The notes under the pieces are model-generated. The model saw nothing but the letters and a program-made list of their open reading frames with translations, was not told where the DNA came from and made no database searches. A program made the translations under genes and the position numbers. A stretch of DNA of 64,000 nucleotides from Sequoia sempervirens. Lineage: Eukaryota; Streptophyta; Pinopsida; Cupressales; Cupressaceae. How positions within the stretch are numbered: position 1 is the first letter of the stretch; every line of letters starts with the position of its first letter. The stretch lies in the NCBI GenBank assembly GCA_007258455.2, contig VDFB02262690.1:248001-312000 (forward strand), given 5' to 3'. Positions 56,034 to 64,000 of the stretch are shown in pieces.

Positions 56034-58792
56034 TCCACTCATCCTAATAAGGTTGTACTAACATCCAACAGTCGCTTCACACATGGGCTCTTAATACCTT
56101 GATTGGAATTTGATGCTTGAGTCCTTCATCCCTCTCCTTATCGCCTGTCTTCTAAATCCACTTATCCACATTCCTATCTTTATCCATCTCCATCCACATT
56201 CTATCCAAAAAATCCAAAAAATTCAAAAAAAATAAAAATAAAATAAAGAGAAATAATTCATCCAATGGTGAAAACTTGGCAAACAAGTACCTTGGATAAG
56301 TACCATGGTGAAAACCTCGCACACATGCATCATGCGTAAATCCCCATCCATCCTTTTCCACACTTGGGGCAGCTTCCTAATATGCATTCCCTCCATCCAC
56401 TATGCTTCCTGCTATACATCCTCCTCATTCATCCCCTCCATCCCACCTATCTTCTGCATCCTAACATCATATCCCATTTATCTCCAATCCCTCCACCCTT
56501 CTTGCGATCTTGATCAAAATAGGGGCACCTATCTATGCATTCTTTGGACACCCCTCGGTATACATTCCCCTCATCTACACACTCCCCTCATCCTATCCAC
56601 ATCCATTTACGTTCCTTGTCCACCCATCATGCTACCATTAATCTCCCTTCCTTATCCATGCATCCTATCCATATCCATCTCACTCCTTTATTAGCCCATC
56701 CTTCTACCTTTCATCCCTCATCCCTCATTATACATGACATATTTAGAGTGGGGTGAATCTATCTTCCTTTGTGACATAGTCCTTGGAGACATCCTTCATC
56801 TAGCAAACAATCCCTTCCATCTCCCCATCCTTATCCCTCTATCCATCCATCATAGAAATCATTTCCATCACCCAAATTATTATCTATCCAATAACCTTTT
56901 CCTTATCCAACTCCTTATCCCTCTATCCAATCCATCCAAACAATCCTTTTCCTCCCCCCATCCTTATCTATTTATCCATTTACCTCTATCCTCATCCCAT
57001 CTCCTAATCCCTTGTCATTGGTATCTAGCTATAGGCTCCTCCCCACACAATCCAATGCCATCTATCTTATTGTCATCACTTCTGCTTATTTTACACAACT
57101 TTTCAATCTCCTATCCTTTCTCATCATTCATCTATCTATCCTATCATCCTCCCAATTCATTTTGCTACTTTGAATAACTATCCCATCCCTGAGCTTTGTG
57201 TCATCATAATCAATCTTGTCTTATCCACAAGGTCTATCCTATCTCATTGTATCAGTTTCATCTTTTTTATCCACTTATCCTGATCATCTCATCATCCTTT
57301 ATCCATTGTTTGTCTTTGGTCTCTTGTCAAACTACGTTGCCCCTGCACTTTCACGTAGGCAATGTCGATCACTTGATTTGCCCTCGGCTCTCCTTTATCA
57401 TCTATCATCGGTCTTTCTTCTTTTGTCTGTCCGATATTTTTCATCCGTCATTGAGGTCTCCATCGTCCTCTTCCCGCTTTTATCCATGGTCAGTCATCGA
57501 TATTTTATCAAACTACGAGGGCTCTGTGCTTTCACATAGGCAAGGCTAATCTTTGATCAACCCCCGAGCCCCTAGGTCTTTAGGGTGTGTCAGTATCGTG
57601 TCTTGTCTTCCTTGTGTCGTGTCATCAAGATATGCCCTTATCTAACTAGTTCTTAACAAACGAGATCCACTTGTATCATGAGATCCAATCAATTTTGAAT
57701 ATCCTACGTCATATCGATCTTTTAGTTTAGTATCCATCATCTATCTCAACAGGATGCATCCTTCCTAATAGACCTCATCAATCCCATCCACCCCCTTGAT
57801 CCTATGGGAAAGGATGTTTGAAATTGATTGTGATCTTTTGATACTTTTGGCTTTTGTTTATCATTTGATCCCCCTATCATCACTTGTCATGGTTGCCTTG
57901 ATCCATCATATCATGGTGTGCTTTGGTTGGTACACATAGGGGCATATCTTGATCTTTTGTTTGTTTGTGTCTTCTTGGTTGTCCCACGCAGTACCCATCA
58001 AGATCCTTGTGGTCTTGTGTTACGCTGGGGCATCCTCATGTGCTTATGGTTATTCCAATACCTAGCCCGACCAAAATCATGGTAACTTTGGGGTGTTGGG
58101 ATAGCCTTCTTGTCTGTTGTGTTTGTTTCATGTATTAGACACTAATCTGCCTTGGTTCCACAAACCTTGACACTTGGTGTCTTATGCTATAGAAAAAATT
58201 AGTGCTCCGAAGATGGAAAATTGCATTAGGATTGCATTTCATCTTCCCCACCCATGCATTCATCCTTCATCAATCTCCCTCCCCTATCCATCCGATCTTT
58301 TATCATCATCTCTTTAATCATCATCATCCTCAGGATGTATCCTTCCCTATCCTTTAGTGGTGTTTTGGGATGTATCCTTCCCTCATCAATACTACTCCTT
58401 GGGATGTATCTTTCCCTATCCTTGTGTTGTTTTGGGATCTGTCATTCCCTCATCGACAACACTCCATCCATCATCAACCCCTTTTGGCTTGTAGCTTGAC
58501 TGGGGCAACATCACCTTAAATCCATTTGTGCTTCATCCATCTCCTACTGCTTATCATTCCACTCCTTTGCATCATCTTCTTCATCTCCCCTTGCATCATC
58601 TCATCCATTTCGAGAGCACACCCATGTTCTCTTGAACCCGCATGTCCTCTCGAGGGGGCATCCTCAATCCCTAATCTTCATATTCACCCCCATCTTTTGA
58701 ATGACTAGGGCATCTTTTCCAATCTAACCATATTCTTTCGGGTTCTATGTTCTAATATTCTTTGAAATGATGCTACTCCGTAACACCATCTC
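56034..58792. other. 3' interior of element E
   Basis: Pyrimidine-rich, no convincing frame. At about 57320-57360 and 57506-57560 two copies of ATCAAACTACG--G followed by CTTTCACRTAGGCAA occur. At about 58328-58460 four short units of GGGATGTATCCTTCCCTATCC type occur, again each with GGGA/TCCC arms. Confidence 0.5.
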
Positions 58793-58806
58793 AAAGAGGG
58801 AAAAAA
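58793..58806 (+). other. Polypurine tract of element E
   Basis: AAAGAGGGAAAAAA directly before the TGTAGAC start of the 3' LTR, the expected primer for plus-strand synthesis. Confidence 0.8.
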
Positions 58807-60059
58807 TGTAGACACCTAAATTTGGACAATTAATTTATCCAAATTTATCCGCTTTCGTCTAAACATCCTTTTATTTGCATTAATTAAGTAATATTACTAT
58901 TATTTAATTAATACCCTTAATTCTACCAAATCCCTAAGGTATTTAATTAATAAATAAATACCTTATCTCTTCAATCCCCCTTTTATCAAATGAATTAAAT
59001 AAATATGACATTTATTTAATTCCTCACATGTCACATCACTTTTTCTTAATCTTAATCAACCCTCTAATCTCATCATTAGGGATGTGCACATGCCTAATCC
59101 TTGATTAGGATGTGTCACATCCTCTAACTCTTGCAAGTTGGATTCTAATCCTCATTACCCTCTAATTATCTTCTAATTACTGATTAGTTAAGCTTAATTA
59201 GTACTTTGGTCAACTCTCCCCATCGCCCAATGAATTTTTAATTCCTTTTTATTCATCCAAGGCTCCTCTCTTCCCCATGTGAATTTTTAATTCACTTTTA
59301 TTCCTCCTAGAATCCCCTTTTCCCATGCATCTTCTAGAATATTTGACTGTCACATCAAGTCACATGTGGACAAGTGCTTCCCTTTTTGGAATCTTGTCTT
59401 GTCCATGGGATTCTTCCAATCATTGTGAATTTTAAATTCACATTTATTCACCCAAAAAAAATTGCATTTCCCAATGTACTTCCAAGGTACATGTCCTTCT
59501 TACACATCATGTACCTTCCTTCCACCTCATTTACACATCATCTTATCCTTCGCCATCTCACATTCTACATTTCAAGATGTGAGGGCTTGTGAGTCCTCAA
59601 CTCACCATAGCCCTACATCTTGATCTTGGTGGCTTAATCTCAACTATTGAATTCTCTAGAGAATTCAAATTTATCTATAAATACCCCCTCTTCTAAGGCA
59701 TTTAGAACACTTAGTCCATTTTGCACCCTTATGCTATCAAATTGTCTACTCAATTTGCAAGCATTGTCTTAGGCATTTGTCAAGCCACTTAACCATTTGC
59801 ATTTACATCGCATCATATTGTCAATCTTGCATTTAGTCATTTCCATAGCCATCCAAGGAGCATAAAAATTTACATTCACAAGGGCCAACCAAGGAATTCT
59901 AGTAGCAAAGAAAGGTATATCAATTTACAATCTTCATTTTATCTTATTTCTTTGTATTATCAATTCCTTAGGCTAATCTTGAGGCGTCCCTTTGTGTTTT
60001 TCTCTCATTGCATAACAATTGTTTTTGCATCTCCATGATAGATAAAACATTTAGGATCA
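58807..60059 (+). repeat. 3' LTR of element E
   Basis: 1253 bp partner of 48673-49902, with TATAAATA at 59676-59683. The two are very similar, with a few substitutions and the extra segment of about 31 bp near 58998, so E looks younger than element B. Confidence 0.92.
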
Positions 60060-60980
60060 TAGATACAACAAAATATCTTCCAATTCAAATCCATATAACT
60101 ACAAAGCATGGTGTTTGAATTCAAAATATTATGGTGGAATCTGTAGATAATGTTTGCTCTAAATATCATGGTTTGGGACATCTTAGTGTTGATTGTTTAG
60201 ATAATGAAGATTTCAACATTAAAGATTGTAAGGTGCAAGAGGAGGTTATTGAGGTTCAATAATTAAAGGAGTACAAAACTATAAGGCTCAACCAACACCT
60301 CTTAGGTTTTCTAAAAAAGTATCATCAGTGGTTAAAGGGTTCAATCAGGGGCTAACAAAAGGACTTAACTCGATGTCAGACTGAGTTATGATTGATGAAG
60401 TAGTTGATAATTGAAATTGGCATATTGAGTTTGAAATAAGAATATAGGAAGTGGATAAGCAACTACAAATAAAAATCCCTCGACCTATTTCAATTACTAT
60501 TTCTCAATCTTGGCTAAAGGATAATTTGTAGCAGGTTAAAAAAAAATTCAGTTTCAGTCGCTAAAATTATACTCCCCTACTTTTTCTTTTACCTTTGAGA
60601 GTCAGATTGAATTTTTTTTCAAGAGGTTTGTGTTTGACACAAAGGTTACCAAATGCAATCAAATCCAATCTTGTATGGTCAAGGTTGAATACGGGGATGA
60701 AGTAGATCAGTCATTAGAAGAGCTAGATCTATTAAAATTTGCAAATATGTTTGAGGAAGGATAACTAGAAGAATTGGATGAAAGTATTTTCATAGCAGAG
60801 GGTTCTAAAATGATTGAAGAAATCTCTAAAGAAATTGAAAAGGAGGTACAATTTGAAAGTCCTAAAATACCTTCTAACATAGATGTGCTCAATTTATGGA
60901 AGGATGTAGACATCACAGTGGGAGTAAGTAGGAGTGACGATGAGTTCGATTACTCCCAGCCTCTTCATTCTTGGTTGTAA
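60060..60980 (+). pseudogene. DUF4283 gene, 3' half with zinc knuckle
   Basis: Continues the gene cut at 48672: TKYLPIQIHITTKHGV, then a knuckle at 60155-60196 reading C-S-K-Y-H-G-L-G-H-L-S-V-D-C, where the second Cys is Tyr (60164-60166, fits TGT to TAT). An acidic C-terminal part follows (EEVIEVQ, LEELDLLKFANMFEEG, MDESIFIAEGSKMIEEISKE) and ends at a TAA after QPLHSWL at 60978-60980. Stops at about 60260 and 60760. Confidence 0.65.
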
Positions 60981-61950
60981 TTTATTTTCCTTTGCTCCCT
61001 CCTATGTGATTTTGGTTCCCTCTATTCCATTTTGCTCAAATGCCTCTTTAATGAGGCTATTGATGGTAGACTAAGGTCTTTTGCATGCTAAATTGACTTT
61101 CATCCTTGGACAAATCTTGAATAGGGACGTCATGTCCCTGGTAAATGAATGCCATTGAGCCCTCCTTATGCTTCTACTCTCATGTTTTTCTCCCTCCAAC
61201 ATGTGTGTCTCTAGTCAAGGGGTCATGGGGATTTTAAAATGTGTCATGCATGCTAGCTTTTCCCATGTGACATGCCATTCGCACCCTATCATTCATTTGC
61301 ACCATGCTTCTTTGACTGCACAACTCCTCCATACACCTGCACCATGCCCATTTAATTATTTTGTTGGCCTCCTTTACTGGGTCGTTAATACTTACAATGA
61401 CTTTGGCATATTTATTTTTATTATTTTTCACCTACCCACTACATTCTCTTGAAATTTTCTTAAGATTTTAATGGGTTCCCATGACATCCTCCATTGCCCA
61501 TCTCACCCAAATTAATGGGTATGCATACCTTCACATGGTGCTTGTATTGGCACCATGTCTCTTGTCCCTCTCAATTGCTTCTTTCCTCACCTAGGCTATC
61601 CTACATGGACATTGCTGACGGGGATGTGACATCCATCCCCCCTTAGGATAAGTCATCTCGACTTATTAGAGGGGTTCATTTGTTATTTTTCTTCAAAAAA
61701 TTTGGTCACTAGTGAAGTTAATTTCTTTTGAATGTTTGATCCTAGTCTCTTAGGTGGTTCTCCTTCATTAATTTTTCCAAATTAGAATAATTTTTTTATA
61801 ATATTTAAGATGGTGCTCAATAAAAATATACCTTCGAGTAACTATTCTCACTTGATTCAATCCTGTATTTTGAATTTGTGGGTTGGTATTTCTTAAAAGA
61901 ATTCTATATTATATCATTAGGTACACACATTTATTCGTTAATATTGGGAT
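60981..61950. other. Spacer after the DUF4283 gene
   Basis: No gene seen. If the gene is a LINE ORF1, reverse transcriptase should follow here, but I see none, so the element is truncated or is not a LINE. Small palindromes occur: GGGACGTCATGTCCC near 61125 and GGATGTGACATCC near 61620. Confidence 0.4.
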
Positions 61951-64000
61951 TGATGCCTCAATCTCATAGGCTGAATCTTTTGAGAAAGCATGGTCACTGT
62001 GACATTCATGTTGTCTGGCCGATCTGCTAGTTTCCTGAACTGTCGCTATGACCTCCTGAATGTCTTGGCAATCGACATCTGAAACCTTTGGCGTAACTTG
62101 GACTGTTGGAATGATGTCTCGATGACGATAGGAAGTCTTGCCGATATCGGCATGACCTTTGGTCTGTCTGGCCAATGTGATAATCGGTATGACTTGCTCC
62201 CATCGGCAGGAAGTCTTGGCGATTGGGAGATGTCTGGCCGACAGTTGGTGTCTATCGGATATCGGGGAGACTTGGCTAAAAGGGTTATGTTTTGGTATAA
62301 GGTCTTACCGATATGAATGTCTCACCGATAGTTATCTTCTAGAGTCATCGGAGAACTCATGTGTTTCGGGATGAAGTCTTGGCGACTTGGAAAGTCTCAC
62401 CGATAGTGTTGCTTTCAGGTCATCGGTGTGACATAAGGGTTCGATATGAAGTCTTGGCGGCAGGGTGATGTCTCACCGATAGGTAACGAAGGGTTCGGTA
62501 AGACTCTGAGCGATAATCGGTGTCGGGGAGACCCTTGGCTGAAAGGCTTGTTTCGGTATGATGTCCCAACGATCGATGAAGTTCTCGCCGACAGGGATTT
62601 ACCTTGGTGCCTTCGCGGTGACAAAAGACTTCGGTGTGAAGTCTTGGCGACTTGGAGAGTCTCGTCGATAGTCTTCAGGATGACTTGTTTGCTCGGTGTA
62701 AGGTCTTGGCGAAAGACAAAAAGTCTTGCCGACTCAGTATGACATGGTGTGCTCGGTGTGATGTCTTGGCGAAAGATGAATGTCTTGCTGACTGTCGAGC
62801 ACTTCGGTGTGACTTGAAGGCATCGGTATGATGTCTTGGTGAAAGACGAATGTCTTGTCGACTGTCGGGTGCTTCAATGTAACTTGAGAAGTCTCGATGT
62901 AACCTCTTGGTGAGTGGTATGAGTCTTGCCGATGAGGGAACTCTCGCTGATGGTTGTCCGTATGACTCTTGGTGACTGTTCGGTACTCGATATGACTTGA
63001 AGATTTTAAAGTAACGTCTCAGCGAAAGCATATGTCTTGCCGACTATTGTTTGGAGTTCGGTATAACATGATGAGCTTGTTATGAAGTCTTGGCGAAGAG
63101 TGATAGTCTTGCCGACTGATGAACTCTTCGGAATACCTTGTGATCTTCGGTGTGAGATCTTGGTGACATGGTGAAGTCTCAGCGATAGCTTTCTGGACTT
63201 GGTAAAATGTCTTGCTGATAGTGAAGACTCTTGGCGATAATGATGATATAGGCTCTGTGGCATCGAGGAGACACGATTAGTGTCTCACCGACATGCGACA
63301 CAGGTTGAACGCCTTTGACCGAGTGAAAGGTTGTCCTACGTGGTGTGACCTGGACACATTATCTTCCATGCAAGGAAGTGGAAACATCTACGATGCTAAG
63401 CTGGTTGATATGACTATTGTGATCCAACAGTTGGAATCAAACCATTTCATAGAGGTTGTAGAGAATGAATGTATAAATGTATGCATTGGACATTCTGTGC
63501 AGTGAGTTGAAGAGCCGAAGAGAAGAAGAGAGAGAGCCAAGTGGCTGGCTGAAAGGCCGAGGCCATGAGGCTGAAGCAGAGGCAAGGTTATGCTGCCGAA
63601 CTCTCTCCTATGTACTAAGTGATCAGTTGCTACCAGTTGTATCCAGAATGAACAAGATGTAATCTCTGAAAAGGCTACGAGCCTGAAATTGTATTGTAAC
63701 CATTTGTTGCTAAATAATACAATGGCTCAATTTTTGGAGTGTGGGGTTTTTTATCCAAAAGGATTTTCCCCACGTAAATCTGTTTGTTCTAGTTTCTGTC
63801 TTATCTTTCATGTCTGTTGATTCTTGTTGTAGAATTTGTTAATGTAAGCTGTTGAATTTACATGTGCTTCTCTTAGAAGGATCAATGTGGGAAATAAACT
63901 ATGTCTGTTTCTGCTTTAGGATATAGTTGTACGTGTCTTTGAGGCAACCTAATCGAAATGAAAGTTACCGAAGGCACTATTCTTAGAGATTTCTCTGAGA
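61951..64000 (+). repeat. Long LTR-like repeat, runs off the window end
   Basis: Plus-strand homologue of the inverted copy at 30591-32524. Starts TGATGCCTCAATCTCATAGG. 62080-63290 is a degenerate array of CTTGGCGA(AAGACG), GTCTTGCCGAC, TCTCACCGATAG and TCGGTRTGA motifs with a spacing of 60-70 bases. 63700-63790 has AATACAATGGCTC and the paired GTGGGGTTTTTT / GGATTTTCCCCACGTAAAT motif. A 70-codon frame at 63293-63505 (VKGCPTWCDLDTL) is not recognised. The repeat continues past 64000. Confidence 0.7.

Larger units (their letters stand above)
48673..60059 (+). mobile_element. Element E: 11.4-kb LTR retrotransposon without recognisable gag-pol
   Basis: LTRs 48673-49902 and 58807-60059 start TGTAGACACCTAAATTTGG and end ATTTAGGATCA. 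A primer site follows the left LTR after 6 bases, and the purine tract AAAGAGGGAAAAAA precedes the right LTR. The 8.9-kb interior has no protease, RT, RNase H or integrase on either strand. It has a hairpin-repeat array, a conserved-looking leader, a long Pro/Ser-rich decayed frame and a 1.6-kb 3' region. This fits a large non-autonomous derivative (LARD) mobilised by another element. I could not find a matching target duplication (left flank AAAAC, right flank TAGAT), but it clearly splits the DUF4283 gene. Confidence 0.88.

Noticed and set aside
48668..60064. Target duplication for element E
   Set aside because: Flanks AAAAC and TAGAT do not match and small boundary shifts do not rescue a match.
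1..64000. tRNA, rRNA or organelle-derived DNA
   Set aside because: I saw no cloverleaf-like set of A and B boxes, rRNA core or plastid gene while reading; a covariance-model search would be needed to exclude tRNAs.

Overview
The window looks like repeat-dominated DNA from a large-genome seed plant. The evidence is nested Ty3/gypsy and Ty1/copia retrotransposons, a BED/DUF659 hAT relative with GT-AG introns, initiator-Met-type primer sites and an organelle-type mTERF gene. A gymnosperm or conifer is my best guess, on style alone. Only one host gene looks intact: an mTERF-family protein on the minus strand at 19191-20261. Almost everything else is mobile DNA, and most of it is broken by in-frame stops.

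Layout. 93-2437 is a decayed hAT/DUF659 transposase gene. 2725-16270 is the body of an old Ty3/gypsy element (A), with a probable 3' LTR from about 16362. A is split by an unidentified insertion (about 6441-13754), which itself holds a small minus-strand gene-like unit and a complete minus-strand copia element (8631-13578, target duplication AAAAC). A is split again by an 899-bp GC-ended DNA transposon (14938-15836, target duplication CAC). 19191-20420 is the mTERF gene, with a 91-bp tandem duplication over its start codon. 21349-38369 is a complete 17-kb Ty3/gypsy element (B, target duplication GTTAC). 39292-45498 is a copia element (C, target duplication CCTAA) with a second copia (D) inside it. 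45499-47500 holds LTR-like fragments. 47524-48672 and 60060-60980 are two halves of a DUF4283/zinc-knuckle gene, split by an 11.4-kb LTR element (E, 48673-60059) that has no recognisable gag-pol. From 61951 to the window end runs a long LTR-like repeat, also present inverted inside B.

Points of interest. Both Ty3 elements carry two RNase H domains, one of them placed between protease and reverse transcriptase. B also carries an antisense reading frame with its own TATA box and a roughly 4-kb sense reading frame beyond integrase. E has 1.2-kb LTRs, a primer site and a purine tract, but inside it only an array of about thirty short GGGCG/CGCCC hairpins and a long decayed proline/serine-rich reading frame with a G-patch-like motif. 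The mTERF duplication created a 21-codon upstream reading frame. A and B share two lesions at the same conserved codons.

All boundaries given as 'about' are eye estimates. Product names come from motif recognition, not database searches.
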